Assembly (NCBI RefSeq): GCF_916700565.1
Contig: NZ_CAKAKO010000008.1
Span: forward strand, 1 to 64,000
Source: Xenophilus sp. Marseille-Q4582
GTDB taxonomy: Bacteria; Pseudomonadota; Gammaproteobacteria; Burkholderiales; Burkholderiaceae_C
Direction of reading: 5' to 3'
Length of the DNA: 64,000 nucleotides
In this document: positions 51,461-60,361 of the stretch, piece by piece
How positions within the stretch are numbered: the first letter of the stretch is position 1
How the letters are laid out: the number at the start of each line of letters is the position of its first letter
Notes under the pieces: generated by a model
Database searches by the model: none
What the model was told of the DNA's origin: nothing
Seen by the model: only the letters and a program-made list of their open reading frames with translations
Made by a program: the position numbers and the translations under genes

Positions 51461-52117
51461 CTAGAGAGGGCTTCTTTCCAGAACGGGAAACAGCTTCCCC
51501 AGCCCGTTCGCCATCACCTCCACGGCCAGCGCGGCGAGGATCAGGCCCATGAGGCGGGTCATGACGTTGATGCCGGTCTTGCCCAGCACGCGCGCAATCG
51601 GTTCGGCCAGCGAGAAGGCCAGCAGCGTGAGGCCCGCGATCACCACGCCGTAGCCGATCAGCAGCGCCATCTGCCACCAGGTCTGGGTCTGGGTGGCGTG
51701 GATCACCATGGTCGAGATGGTGGCCGGGCCGGTCAGCAGCGGGATGGTCAGCGGCACCACGGCGATGGAGGCGCCCATGGCGGCCTTCACCTCGGTGGCG
51801 CGCACTTCCTCGGCGCTGGCCTTGGCCTCCGCCGGCTGCGCGTTGAGCATCGACAGCGAGCTGATCAGCAGCAACAGCCCGCCGCCGACCTGGAAGCTGG
51901 CGATGGAGATGCCGAAGAAGCCCAGCAGCTGCTGGCCGATGAGCGCGCTGATGGCGATGACCAGGAAGGCGCTGAAGGCCGCCACCTGGGCCGTGCGCAG
52001 GCGCTGGGCCGCCGTGTAGCCCTGCGTGTAGTGGATGAAGAAGGGCACGATGCCCAGCGGGTTGACGATGGCCACCAGCGTGACCAGCGGCTTGATGAGG
52101 TCCATCGAGGTGGCCAT
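51461..52117 (-). CDS. MarC-family membrane protein
   Basis: A 218-aa membrane protein with about six hydrophobic segments, VTLVAIVNPLGIVPFF near the start and VVPLTIPLLTGPATISTMV in the middle, both conserved in MarC/YchE proteins. Family members are of unknown function; the name comes from the multiple-antibiotic-resistance locus, but no role in resistance is established. Confidence 0.85.
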   Translation of the reverse strand: MATSMDLIKPLVTLVAIVNPLGIVPFFIHYTQGYTAAQRLRTAQVAAFSAFLVIAISALIGQQLLGFFGISIASFQVGGGLLLLISSLSMLNAQPAEAKASAEEVRATEVKAAMGASIAVVPLTIPLLTGPATISTMVIHATQTQTWWQMALLIGYGVVIAGLTLLAFSLAEPIARVLGKTGINVMTRLMGLILAALAVEVMANGLGKLFPVLERSPL

Positions 52118-52158
52118 GGCGGCTCCTGCGTCCGTGGGGTGCGCGCGGGAGGGGCCGC

Positions 52159-52908
52159 CTAGCGTCCGCCGCCCACGTCGATGAAGCTGCCGGTGGTGTA
52201 GCTGGCCTCGGCCGAGAGCAGCCAGCAGATGGCGGCCGCCACCTCGTCGGCGGTGCCGGTGCGCTGCATGGGCACGGTGCTGGCCAGGTCGAAGGCGCGC
52301 GTGGGCATGCCGCCCGAGGCATGGATCTCGGTGTCGATCAGCCCGGGTCGCACGGCGTTCACGCGGATGCCCTGGTCCGCCACTTCCTTGGCCAGGCCCA
52401 CGGTGAAGGTGTCGATGGCGCCCTTGCTGGCTGCGTAGTCCACGTACTGGCCCGGCGAGCCCAGGCGGGCAGCGGCGCTGCTCACGTTGACGATGGCGCC
52501 ACCGCTGCCGCCGTGGCGCGTGCTCATGCGGCGCACGGCCTCGCGCGCGCACAGGAAGCTGCCCGCCACGTTGATGCGGAACATGCGCTCCAGCCGCGCC
52601 GCGTCCATCTGCGCCAGGTCGGCTTTCGCGTCCACGACGCCCGCGTTGTTGACCAGCGCCGTGAGGCGTCCGAGCTTGGCGTCCACCTTGCGGAACATGG
52701 CCACGATCTGCGCCTCGTCGCCCACGTCGGCCTGCACCGTGAGGGCCGTGCCGCCCTCGGCGCGGATGGCGCGCACGACCTCGTCGGCCGCGAGCGACTG
52801 GCGCGTGTAGTTGACGGCCACGGCATAGCCGGCGCGCGCGGCGCGCAGCGCGGTGGCCGCGCCGATGCCGCGGCTGCCGCCGGTGACCAAGAGCACCTGC
52901 GAATCCAA
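52159..52908 (-). CDS. short-chain dehydrogenase/reductase
   Basis: A 249-aa NAD(P)-dependent SDR enzyme. The cofactor motif TGGSRGIG is near the N-terminus, followed by NNAGVVDAKA, the catalytic Ser in VNVSSAAARLG, Tyr and Lys in YVDYAASKGAIDTF and PGLIDTEIHA. The start was set at TTG 52908 because no ATG exists in frame nearby and AGGAGA lies six bases upstream; a GTG five codons in is an alternative. Substrate unknown. Confidence 0.85.
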   Translation of the reverse strand: MDSQVLLVTGGSRGIGAATALRAARAGYAVAVNYTRQSLAADEVVRAIRAEGGTALTVQADVGDEAQIVAMFRKVDAKLGRLTALVNNAGVVDAKADLAQMDAARLERMFRINVAGSFLCAREAVRRMSTRHGGSGGAIVNVSSAAARLGSPGQYVDYAASKGAIDTFTVGLAKEVADQGIRVNAVRPGLIDTEIHASGGMPTRAFDLASTVPMQRTGTADEVAAAICWLLSAEASYTTGSFIDVGGGR

Positions 52909-53052
52909 GAGCTTTCTCCTGCATGAATGCGGCGCCTGCGGTACAACCGGGGCCGGCGCGGACGCGACCACCCGCGCGCCGCTGGCCGGCATTAAACCAT
53001 CGGCCTTTCTCCCGCCCGCCCTTTTCTGGCAACCGTCCGTCCGGAGTTCCGC

Positions 53053-53652
53053 TTGCCCTCGACCCTCGACTACTTCTTCGCGCCCCACAGTCCCTGGACC
53101 TACCTGGGCCATGCCCGCCTGGTGGCGATGGCCGAGGCCGCCGGCGCCACCGTGCGCCTGAAGCCCATGGACCTGAACCAGGTCTTCCCGGTGTCGGGCG
53201 GCCTGCCGCTGGCCCAGCGCGCGCCGCAGCGCCAGGCCTACCGGCTGGTGGAGCTGGCGCGCTTCGCCAAGCACCTGCAACTGCCGCTGAACCTGCAGCC
53301 GCGCTTCTTCCCCGTGAAGCCCGACGATGCGGCGCGGCTGATCCTGGCCGTCGAGGCGGACCAGGGCACGGCGCAGGCGCTGGCCTTCACGGGCCGCGTG
53401 ATGGCGGCCGTGTGGGCCGAGGAGCGCGACATCGCCGATGCGGCCGTGCGGGCCGACTTGCTGGCGGCCCAGGGCCTGCCGGCCGCGTTGCTCGACGCGG
53501 CCCAGGCGCCCGAGGTGCAGCAGCGCTACCAGGCCTTCACGCAGGAAGCCATCGAACTCCAGGTCTTCGGCGCCCCCACCTATGTGGTGGACGGCGAGAT
53601 GTTCTGGGGCCAGGACCGGCTCGATTTCGTCGAACGCGCGCTCGCGCGCTGA
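53053..53652 (+). CDS. 2-hydroxychromene-2-carboxylate isomerase-like (DsbA/kappa-GST fold)
   Basis: A 199-aa glutathione-dependent thioredoxin-fold isomerase. The active-site Ser lies in FFAPHSPWTYLGHARL; YRLVELARFAKHL, RFFPVKPDDAARLI and the C-terminal FGAPTYVVDGEMFWGQDRLDF are typical of the family that acts in naphthalene-type aromatic breakdown, but many members have other roles. The start is TTG 53053 with GGAG seven bases before. It may be co-transcribed with the dienelactone hydrolase gene 48 bp downstream. Confidence 0.83.
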   Translation: MPSTLDYFFAPHSPWTYLGHARLVAMAEAAGATVRLKPMDLNQVFPVSGGLPLAQRAPQRQAYRLVELARFAKHLQLPLNLQPRFFPVKPDDAARLILAVEADQGTAQALAFTGRVMAAVWAEERDIADAAVRADLLAAQGLPAALLDAAQAPEVQQRYQAFTQEAIELQVFGAPTYVVDGEMFWGQDRLDFVERALAR

Positions 53653-53700
53653 GCAAGCGCTTCCATTTCCCTTTCACCTTCATCTGTACAAGGAACTTCC

Positions 53701-54384
53701 ATGGGCCAATTCATCGACCTCACCGCCAAGGATGGCTTCAGCTTCCCCGCCTACGTGGCGGAGCCCGCCGGCACGCCCAAGGGCGCGATCGTGGTGGTGC
53801 AGGAGATCTTCGGCGTCAACTCGCACATCCGCTCGGTGGCCGATGGCTACGCGGCCGCCGGCTACCTGGCCGTTGCGCCGTCCACCTTCCACCGCGTCAA
53901 GCCCGGCGTGGAGCTGGGCTACACCGAAGACGACATGAAGGCCGGCTTCGCGCTCAAGACCGCGGTCGAGGAACTGCCCGCGCCCGGCGTGCTGCAGGAC
54001 CTGCAGGCCGCCGTCGAATACGCGGGCCGTGCCGGCAAAGTGGGCATCGTGGGTTATTGCTGGGGCGGCCTGCTGGTGTGGCGTGCGGCCAGCGAACTCA
54101 ACGGCCTGTCGGCCGCCGTGCCCTATTACGGCGGCGGCATGACCACGCCCGAAGAAGCCGCCCGCCAGCCCAAGGTGCCGGTGCTGGCCCATTTCGGCGA
54201 GCGCGACCACTGGATCCCGGTGGATTCCGTGCAGGCCTTCGAGAAGGCGCATCCCGAGGTCGAGGTGCACCTGTACGCGGCCGACCACGGCTTCAACTGC
54301 GACCAGCGTGGCTCGTACAACGCGGGCGCGGCCGCCACGGCCAAGGAGCGCACGCTGGACTTCTTGCGCAAGCACGTCGGCTGA
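53701..54384 (+). CDS. dienelactone hydrolase family protein
   Basis: A 227-aa alpha/beta hydrolase. The nucleophile Cys is in [13 protein letters not shown], the Asp in [11 protein letters not shown] and the His in [14 protein letters not shown], forming the Cys-Asp-His triad of dienelactone hydrolases (ClcD-like) used in chloro- or intradiol aromatic degradation. The aromatic-pathway context is weak here, so the physiological substrate is open. Confidence 0.87.
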   Translation: MGQFIDLTAKDGFSFPAYVAEPAGTPKGAIVVVQEIFGVNSHIRSVADGYAAAGYLAVAPSTFHRVKPGVELGYTEDDMKAGFALKTAVEELPAPGVLQDLQAAVEYAGRAGKVGIVGYCWGGLLVWRAASELNGLSAAVPYYGGGMTTPEEAARQPKVPVLAHFGERDHWIPVDSVQAFEKAHPEVEVHLYAADHGFNCDQRGSYNAGAAATAKERTLDFLRKHVG

Positions 54385-54400
54385 AGGCCTACGCGCGGCG

Positions 54401-55321
54401 ATGCCGGGGGCTTTCAAGCGCGACGCACGCCCGTCGCGCCGCTGGCGCGGGCTGGCGGCGGCCGCCGTCCTGGCATGGGCGGGCGCTGGCGCGGCCCCGG
54501 CCGCCGACTACGCCGGGCCGCTGTTCGACACGCACCTGCACTACAACGAGGAAGCGTGGAACGGCAGCAGCGGCCCCTTCCCGCCCGCCGAGGCGCTGGC
54601 GCGCCTGCAGCGCAACGGCGTGCGCGCCATCGTCGGCAACTCGCGGCCCAACGAGGGCACGCGCACGCTGGCCGCGGCCCGCGAGACGCGTGAGGCCAGT
54701 GTCACGGTCGTGCCCTTCGTCCGCCTGTACCGCAACCGGGCCGACTACACGAACTGGTTCCGCGACCCGAGCATCCATGAGATGGTGCTCGCCGAGCTGG
54801 CGCGCGGCACGGCCAGCGGCCCCTACCGCGGCATCGGCGAATTCCACCTCTACGACAGTGCGAATGCCGATGGCCCCGTCGCCCGCCAGCTCATGGCCCT
54901 GGCCGAGCAGCGCGACTTGGCCGTGCTGGCGCATGTGGACGACGTGGCGGTGGACAAGCTCATGGCGCACACGCCTTCGAAAGGGCGCGAGACGCGGCTG
55001 ATCTGGGCCCACACCGGCATCGGCGGTGTGCCCGTGGCGCGCGTGCGGGAGATGCTGGAGCGCTACCCGCGGCTGGTGGGAGAACTGTCCTATCGCCCTG
55101 GCCTGACGTGTGAGGGGGGTGCGCTCTGCGCCGAATGGCGCGCGCTGATCGAGGCCTACCCGACGCGCTTCGTGATCGGCTCCGACACCTGGGTCAACCA
55201 GCGCTGGGTGGACTACGACGGGCTGATGCAGGGCTACCGCCGCTGGCTGGGCGACCTGCCGCCGGCGCTGGCCCGGCAGGTGGGCTGGGGCAATGCCGCC
55301 GCCCTGTTCGGCATGCGTTGA
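54401..55321 (+). CDS. exported amidohydrolase-fold protein
   Basis: A 306-aa protein with an N-terminal signal ([22 protein letters not shown]) and an amidohydrolase/TatD-like barrel. The first metal motif is [21 protein letters not shown] and LIWAHTGIG carry further His ligands, and [13 protein letters not shown] holds the terminal Asp. ATG 54401 was taken because the frame before it is a shadow of the upstream gene. Catalytic function not identified. Confidence 0.75.
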   Translation: MPGAFKRDARPSRRWRGLAAAAVLAWAGAGAAPAADYAGPLFDTHLHYNEEAWNGSSGPFPPAEALARLQRNGVRAIVGNSRPNEGTRTLAAARETREASVTVVPFVRLYRNRADYTNWFRDPSIHEMVLAELARGTASGPYRGIGEFHLYDSANADGPVARQLMALAEQRDLAVLAHVDDVAVDKLMAHTPSKGRETRLIWAHTGIGGVPVARVREMLERYPRLVGELSYRPGLTCEGGALCAEWRALIEAYPTRFVIGSDTWVNQRWVDYDGLMQGYRRWLGDLPPALARQVGWGNAAALFGMR

Positions 55322-55327
55322 CGCCGT

Positions 55328-56281
55328 TCAAGCCGTCTTGGCAGCAGCAGCGGGGTCCGGCACCGTACCGGGCGGCACTTCGCCCTTGAAGCGGCCCCGG
55401 CTCTTGGCGCGGTCCTGCAGGTAGTCCAGCAGCGCGCGCAGTGCGGCGCTGTTGTGGCGCCGCTGCAGGTAGGCGGCCGACACCCACATGTCCTGCCGGG
55501 CGTATTTCTGCAGCACCGGCACCAGCTCGCCATGGTCGATCTGTGGCTGCACCGCGAGCGCCGGCACGTAGATCACGCCGAAGCCGTGCATCGCCACCTC
55601 GACCAGCGGCCCGCCCTCGGTCGCTTCCATGCGGCTGTTCACGCGCACGTCGATGGACTTGCCCTTGTCCTCGAAGCGCCAGACCGGGTGCATGCTTTCG
55701 CGGATCAGCGTGAGTGCGTCATGCTGCGCCAGCTGCGTGGGATGCGTGGGCTTGCCGTGCTTCTTCCAGTAGACGGGCGATGCGCACACCACCATGGGCA
55801 CCTGCAGCAGCTTGCGCACGATCAGGTTCTCGTTTTCCACCGGGCCGAAGCGCAGCTCCACGTCGATGCCGTCCTCCGCCAGGTCCACGTGGTTGGACAG
55901 GTGCAGGCTCACCTGCACTTCGGGGTAGAAGCCCATGAATTCGGCCAGCAGCGTGGGCAGTTCGCCGCTGCTGCCCATGGCATACGGGGCGGCGATGCGC
56001 AGGCGCCCGCGCGGGGCGCTGGCCCGCTCGGCCAGCTCGGCCTGCGTGAGCTCCACCATCTCCAGCATGGGCGCGCTGCGCTCCAGCAGCAGTTGGCCGG
56101 CGTCCGTGAGGCTCACCGAGCGTGTGGAGCGGTTGAGCAGGCGCACGCCGAAGCGCGTCTCCAGCTCGGCCACGTACTTGCTGGCCGTGGCCTTGGAAAT
56201 GCCCAGCCGCGTGGCGGCGCGCGAGAAGTTGCCCTGCACGGCGACTTCGCGGAAGGCGCGGATCAGGTCGAGGCTGTCCAT
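55328..56281 (-). CDS. LysR-family regulator (AaeR/DmlR-like)
   Basis: A 317-aa LysR protein with helix-turn-helix SLDLIRAFREVAVQGNFSRAATRLGISKATASKYV and effector domain RGRLRIAAPYAMGSSGELPTL. It is convergent with the amidohydrolase gene and divergent from the MBL gene. No specific target can be named. Confidence 0.85.
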   Translation of the reverse strand: MDSLDLIRAFREVAVQGNFSRAATRLGISKATASKYVAELETRFGVRLLNRSTRSVSLTDAGQLLLERSAPMLEMVELTQAELAERASAPRGRLRIAAPYAMGSSGELPTLLAEFMGFYPEVQVSLHLSNHVDLAEDGIDVELRFGPVENENLIVRKLLQVPMVVCASPVYWKKHGKPTHPTQLAQHDALTLIRESMHPVWRFEDKGKSIDVRVNSRMEATEGGPLVEVAMHGFGVIYVPALAVQPQIDHGELVPVLQKYARQDMWVSAAYLQRRHNSAALRALLDYLQDRAKSRGRFKGEVPPGTVPDPAAAAKTA

Positions 56282-56317
56282 GTCAGCGCCACCCGGCCGC
56301 CCGAAGCTGCTGACACG

Positions 56318-56450
56318 CCCCCTCGGAGGGGCAGCGGACCGCGCGAAGCGGCGGAGCGGGGGGGCGCCTCGCCACCGCAGGGCCGCCCCAAGGCGGCGAG
56401 CATCCCCTCGGGGGGCAGCGGACCTCGCGCAGCGGGGGAGCGTGGGGGCT
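56318..56450. repeat. two tandem GC-rich repeat units in the LysR/MBL intergenic region
   Basis: Unit 1 (56318-56366) and unit 2 (56404-56450) both start CCCCTCGGNGGGGCAGCGGACC and end with GGAGCG followed by a G run. They are 86 bp apart, direct copies, each able to fold. They lie upstream of both divergent genes. Such units recur between genes in Comamonadaceae. Confidence 0.5.
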
Positions 56451-56571
56451 TCAGTCTCATGTCGGTTCAGATTTCAAGAGGGCGATTGTTTCGATTTCGG
56501 GAACACCGTGATTCGAAATGCACGGGTTTCTACGGAGTCGCGGCATCCACAATTCGTTGCACGGGCCAGCG

Positions 56572-57615
56572 ATGACGCAGACCCGAGACGGCAGGCCCGG
56601 CGCCTGTCCCCTGATCCGAATCGTTGCCCTCAAACAGGAGTTTAAAAATGAAGACCTCGAAACCTTTGCCTCGGCTGCAGACCTTGAAGAAAAGAAGGTC
56701 TCCTTCGACCGCCTCTCGGAACATGCCTACGCGTACACCGCCGAAGGCGACCCCAACACCGGCATCATCATCGGCGACGACGCAGTGATGGTACTCGACA
56801 CTCAGGCTACACCGGTCATGGCCCAGGACGTCATTCGTCGCATCCGGGAAGTGACCGACAAGCCTATCAAGTACGTGGTGCTGAGCCACTACCACGCGGT
56901 GCGTGTGTTGGGGGCCTCGGCCTACATGGCAGAAGGCGGCGAGCAAATCATTGCCAGCCAAGATGCCTACGACATGATTGTCGAGCGGGGCCAGTTCGAC
57001 AAGGACAGCGAAATCGGCCGCTTCCCTCGTCTGTTCCAGAACGTCGAAAGCGTGCCGCCGGGACTAACCTGGCCCACCATGACCTTCGTCGGCAACATGA
57101 CGATTTGGCTGGGCAAGCTGGAAGTCCAGCTGCTGCAAGTTGGCCGTGGTCACACCAAGGGCGACATCGTTGCCTGGATTCCTTCGGAGAAGGTGCTTTT
57201 CAGTGGCGACCTGGTGGAGTTCGATGCGACACCGTATGCCGGTGACGCCTACTTCAAAGACTGGCCGCAAACGTTGGACAACATCGCCGCGCTCAACCCG
57301 GAGAAACTGGTACCCGGCCGCGGCGCTGCGCTTCAAACCGCTGAGCAAGTTCAGGCCGGTCTGAAAGGGACGCGCGACTTCATTCATGACGTATACGAGT
57401 CGGTGAGCACAGGCGCTGCTGCAGGCAAAGACCTGCGACAGGTGTACCAAGAAACCTTTGCCAAGCTGCAACCCAAGTACGGCCACTGGGTCATCTTCAA
57501 CCACTGTATGCCGTTTGACGTGACTCGCGCCTACGACGAAGCCACCCAGTACCCCGACCCTCGCATCTGGACTGCCGAGCGCGACCGCCAGATGTGGCAG
57601 GCTCTTGAAGGCTGA
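56572..57615 (+). CDS. MBL-fold metallo-hydrolase with atypical metal motif and uncertain start
   Basis: A protein of up to 347 aa with an MBL fold: NTGIIIGDDAVMVLDTQATP, LSHYHAVRVLG in the place of HxHxDH, VGRGHTKGDI, LFSGDLVEF and IFNHCMPFDV. The Asp and second His of the classical motif 2 are Ala-Val-Arg here, so metal binding may be altered. The only good ribosome binding site (AGGAG, 56636-56640) precedes ATG 56648, which is one base out of frame; adding one A to the AAA at 56660-56662 would fuse it to ETFASAADL. The ORF start at 56572 has no RBS and encodes a non-conserved leader, so the frame may be shifted by a mutation or sequencing error. Confidence 0.75.
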   Translation: MTQTRDGRPGACPLIRIVALKQEFKNEDLETFASAADLEEKKVSFDRLSEHAYAYTAEGDPNTGIIIGDDAVMVLDTQATPVMAQDVIRRIREVTDKPIKYVVLSHYHAVRVLGASAYMAEGGEQIIASQDAYDMIVERGQFDKDSEIGRFPRLFQNVESVPPGLTWPTMTFVGNMTIWLGKLEVQLLQVGRGHTKGDIVAWIPSEKVLFSGDLVEFDATPYAGDAYFKDWPQTLDNIAALNPEKLVPGRGAALQTAEQVQAGLKGTRDFIHDVYESVSTGAAAGKDLRQVYQETFAKLQPKYGHWVIFNHCMPFDVTRAYDEATQYPDPRIWTAERDRQMWQALEG

Positions 57616-57777
57616 GTCTCCTGGCTCGAGTTGGCACCTTGCGCCGTGAGTTCGACACCAAGCTCTGCTCGGGTTCGTAGGGTCGGTAGCTTGCAGCATG
57701 CCCCGCTCAACGCATGCTCCGTGTCGCGCCGCATCAGGAACTACCCGGTTCTGCCGCGCAGACACCTACAGCGGCCA

Positions 57778-58740
57778 TCAGCAAAGGGTTTGATCGGCAT
57801 CGTACCCTTGTAATGGCGATCGCAGCGAGGTGGCAGAGTGTGTGCAGTGCGTCAGGAAGTCCTGGGTCGCACGGCCCAGCCGCTTTTCACGGTGCAGCAC
57901 GATGGTGAGCTTGCGGCTTGCCTTGGGCAGGCGCGTTTGCAGTTCAACCAGGTGCCCGTCCGCCACGCTTTGTTCCACGGCGTAGCGAGACAGGCAGCCC
58001 AGGCCATCGCTGGTCGCCACGACGCGCTTGACCGCCTCGTTGCTGCCCAGTTCGAAGCCGATACGCACCTGCGCCAGGTTGTTGAGCAACCAGTCATCCG
58101 TGGTCTGGCGTGTGCCGGAGCCGTGTTCCCGCACCACCCAGGTGGCTTGGGCCAACTGGTGGAGCGTTGCGCAGCCCTTCGCCAGGGGATGGTCAGGCGC
58201 CGCGAGGATCACCATCTCATCGTCCCGCCACGGCTGCACCAGCAGGTCGGCATGCGTCTGCGAACCCTCCACAAAGCCGATGTCGACGTCCAGTGCTGCG
58301 ACCGCATCGATGACTTCACTGGTATTGCCAATGCGCAGATGGATCTTGCTCTTGGGGTGCAGTTGCGTCCACCGCGACACCAGGCTGGGCAACAGGTACT
58401 CGCCGATCGTGAAGCTGGCCGCCACCCGCAACGGCGCTGCGTGCTCGTCCGTGAACAGCGCTTGCAATTCGGCCGCCTGATCAACGAGGACCTGGGCCTT
58501 GGTCAGCAGCGCGCGCCCGTTTTCGTTGAGCTGCAGGCGCCGGCCGACGCGGTCAAACAGTTCGACGCCCAGCGCGGCCTCGAGATCCGCCAGCGAGGTG
58601 CTGGCCGCCGACTGCGAGCGCGCGATGCGATCGGCCGCCGCACGTGTGCTGCCGCCGCGCGCCGTGGCCAGAAAGACCTCCAGCTGACGCAGGTTCACGC
58701 GCAGGCGCTGGAACGATGATTGATTGGATTTATCGATCAT
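57778..58740 (-). CDS. LysR-family regulator (CbbR/YeiE-like), divergent from yeiH
   Basis: A 320-aa LysR protein with helix-turn-helix VNLRQLEVFLATARGGSTRAAADRIARSQSAASTSL and effector domain LRVAASFTIGEYLLPSLV, DIGFVEGSQTH. In many proteobacteria a YeiE-like regulator sits beside yeiH and controls sulfite or related metabolism; the same arrangement (divergent, 115 bp apart) is seen here. ATG 58740 was chosen because the domain starts there, although the frame stays open upstream. Confidence 0.85.
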   Translation of the reverse strand: MIDKSNQSSFQRLRVNLRQLEVFLATARGGSTRAAADRIARSQSAASTSLADLEAALGVELFDRVGRRLQLNENGRALLTKAQVLVDQAAELQALFTDEHAAPLRVAASFTIGEYLLPSLVSRWTQLHPKSKIHLRIGNTSEVIDAVAALDVDIGFVEGSQTHADLLVQPWRDDEMVILAAPDHPLAKGCATLHQLAQATWVVREHGSGTRQTTDDWLLNNLAQVRIGFELGSNEAVKRVVATSDGLGCLSRYAVEQSVADGHLVELQTRLPKASRKLTIVLHREKRLGRATQDFLTHCTHSATSLRSPLQGYDADQTLC

Positions 58741-58855
58741 TATGAAAGATATTATCTGATTTTTTACTTTATGACTTATGCCTATTATCAAATTCGTGAA
58801 AGGAATAAGGCGTCTCCTGCGCATCCCACATGTTTGATTGAAAAAGGTTTTTCCT

Positions 58856-59914
58856 GTGTCCAACTCCTTGTCGCCAACATCCGCTGCGGACACGGCCCGC
58901 CCACCAGGACTGCCGCAGCAACTGCTGCAGTTTCTCCCCGGCACGGGCCTGTGTTGTGTGATTGCGATGGCCGCGACCCTGGTGTCCACGTTGCACGGCG
59001 GGCCCCAGTTCCTGTACGCGCTGTTCTTTGGCGTGGCCTTTCACTACCTGAGCCAGGATCCCAAGACCCGGCCCGGCATCGAGTTCTGTTCGCGCACCGT
59101 GCTGCGGGTGGGCGTCGGCCTGCTCGGTGCGCGGATCACGGCGAGCCAGATTGCGGGCCTGGGCTGGACCACGGCGGGCATCGTGATCGCCGCCGTCGTG
59201 ACCACGCTGCTGTGCGGGGTGCTGCTGGGCCGCTTTCTGGGTCTGAACCGCGCGCAATCCGTGCTGTCCGGCGGTGCGGTCGCCATTTGCGGCGCGTCCG
59301 CCGCCCTGGCGATCTCGGCCGTGCTGCCACGCACCAAGGACAGTGAGCGCTTTACCTTGATGGTTGTCGTGACCGTGACCGTGTTGTCCACCCTGGCCAT
59401 GGTGATCTATCCGCTGGCGGCCCGGTTGCTGCATCTGCCGCCCGAGCTGGCCGGCTTGTTTCTCGGCGGCACGATCCACGATGTTGCACAGGTGGTCGGC
59501 GCAGGCTACATGCTGAGCCCGGAGACCGGCGACTACGCCACCATCGTCAAGCTGTTCCGTGTGTCCATGCTGGCCGTTGTCGTGGTCGTGGTGTCGACCT
59601 TGTTCAAGAAGGCACGTGAGCAGGGTGAAGACGGAGACGGCACCGTTGCAACCAAGCAGGCCTTGGTACCATGGTTTCTGTGGGTGTTCGTGGCGCTGGT
59701 GATCATCAATTCCATTGGGGGCGTGCCAGCAGCGGTGCAGGCGGGTCTCAACGACGTATCGCGTGCGTGTCTGGTTGTTGCCATCGCGGCCTTGGGCATC
59801 AAGACATCGTTCGGGCAACTGGCCCGCGCAGGCTGGCGGCCCTTTTTGCTGCTGCTGATCGAGACGCTGTGGATGGCCGGTATTGTGTTGGCTGCAATTT
59901 ATCTAGGGCCGTGA
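58856..59914 (+). CDS. yeiH: YeiH-family putative sulfate/anion exporter
   Basis: A 352-aa membrane protein with about ten hydrophobic segments (LPGTGLCCVIAMAATLVSTLHG, LRVGVGLLGARITASQIAGLG, LSGGAVAICGASAALAISAVL, LFLGGTIHDVAQVVGAG). The YeiH/UPF0324 family is annotated as putative sulfate exporters, and some members are regulated by YeiE. GTG 58856 is taken as start (AAAAAGG about 9 bases before); TTG 58838 is an alternative that adds MKKVFP. Downstream DNA from 59931 looks mobile. Confidence 0.82.
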   Translation: MSNSLSPTSAADTARPPGLPQQLLQFLPGTGLCCVIAMAATLVSTLHGGPQFLYALFFGVAFHYLSQDPKTRPGIEFCSRTVLRVGVGLLGARITASQIAGLGWTTAGIVIAAVVTTLLCGVLLGRFLGLNRAQSVLSGGAVAICGASAALAISAVLPRTKDSERFTLMVVVTVTVLSTLAMVIYPLAARLLHLPPELAGLFLGGTIHDVAQVVGAGYMLSPETGDYATIVKLFRVSMLAVVVVVVSTLFKKAREQGEDGDGTVATKQALVPWFLWVFVALVIINSIGGVPAAVQAGLNDVSRACLVVAIAALGIKTSFGQLARAGWRPFLLLLIETLWMAGIVLAAIYLGP

Positions 59915-59930
59915 GTCGGTTCCCCGTCTC

Positions 59931-60024
59931 GGGGTGATCTCAATTTCCGTGCAGAACACCGAGAAGCCAAGGGTAAACCCAGAATTCAAGGCGCTGCGAT
60001 TTGCGCCGAAACCGAGATCACCCC
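59931..60024. repeat. 94-bp segment with GGGGTGATCTC inverted ends
   Basis: GGGGTGATCTC (59931-59941) and its exact reverse complement (60014-60024) bound the segment; 18 of the outer 22 bases pair. It starts 17 bp after the yeiH stop. GGGGT ends are typical of Tn3-family terminal repeats, so it may be a mini element or a pair of facing ends marking the edge of the mobile region. This is an inference. Confidence 0.4.
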
Positions 60025-60061
60025 TCATAAGTGGAGCACTTTGGGTGGCCCGCTGGGGAGC

Positions 60062-60217
60062 GGCGAACTTGACGGTGTAGACGGCCCGGTAGGTGTCGCC
60101 CCGGTGGTCCTCGACCACCTCCAGCACGCCGGCCGAGCCGAAACCCGTCCGCCTGGGTGCATCAGGCGTGCCAATGGCGCCGAATGGGTGGTTCCGCCCA
60201 ACCGACACCTGCGCCAC
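60062..60217 (-). pseudogene. remnant of a HigB/Gp49-type toxin
   Basis: The minus-strand frame contains GFGSAGVLEVVEDHRG followed by DTYRAVYTVKFA, which is the core of phage Gp49-like/HigB mRNA-interferase toxins. The residues that should follow (AVYVLHAFQKKS-type) are replaced by unrelated sequence from about 60061, and the N-terminal part is missing. No HigA antitoxin is adjacent. Treated as a dead fragment of a type II toxin-antitoxin pair. Confidence 0.5.
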
Positions 60218-60297
60218 GGCTCATTCAGTCCAAAATTTGCCTAACATTGGATAATCCACTATTACCCAGTGTGATATTTACTAAGATCTATGATTTA

Positions 60298-60326
60298 TTG
60301 ACCTCTTAAATAGTATGTAATATCAT
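60298..60326 (+). promoter_or_regulatory. sigma-70 promoter for the KfrA/TnpT-like gene
   Basis: TTGACC (60298-60303), a 17-base spacer and TATCAT (60321-60326) form a near-consensus promoter 36 bp before the start codon. It is overlapped by the palindrome at 60311-60337. Confidence 0.65.
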
Positions 60327-60337
60327 GGTACATACTA
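60311..60337. promoter_or_regulatory. perfect 9-bp palindrome over the promoter (operator or recombination core)
   Basis: TAGTATGTA, nine bases, TACATACTA lies across the spacer and -10 box. It fits autorepression, as known for KfrA, or the inverted-repeat core of a Tn4651-type resolution site that lies upstream of tnpT. Confidence 0.55.
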
Positions 60338-60361
60338 CAGTACGAAATAACGAGGTGAACC

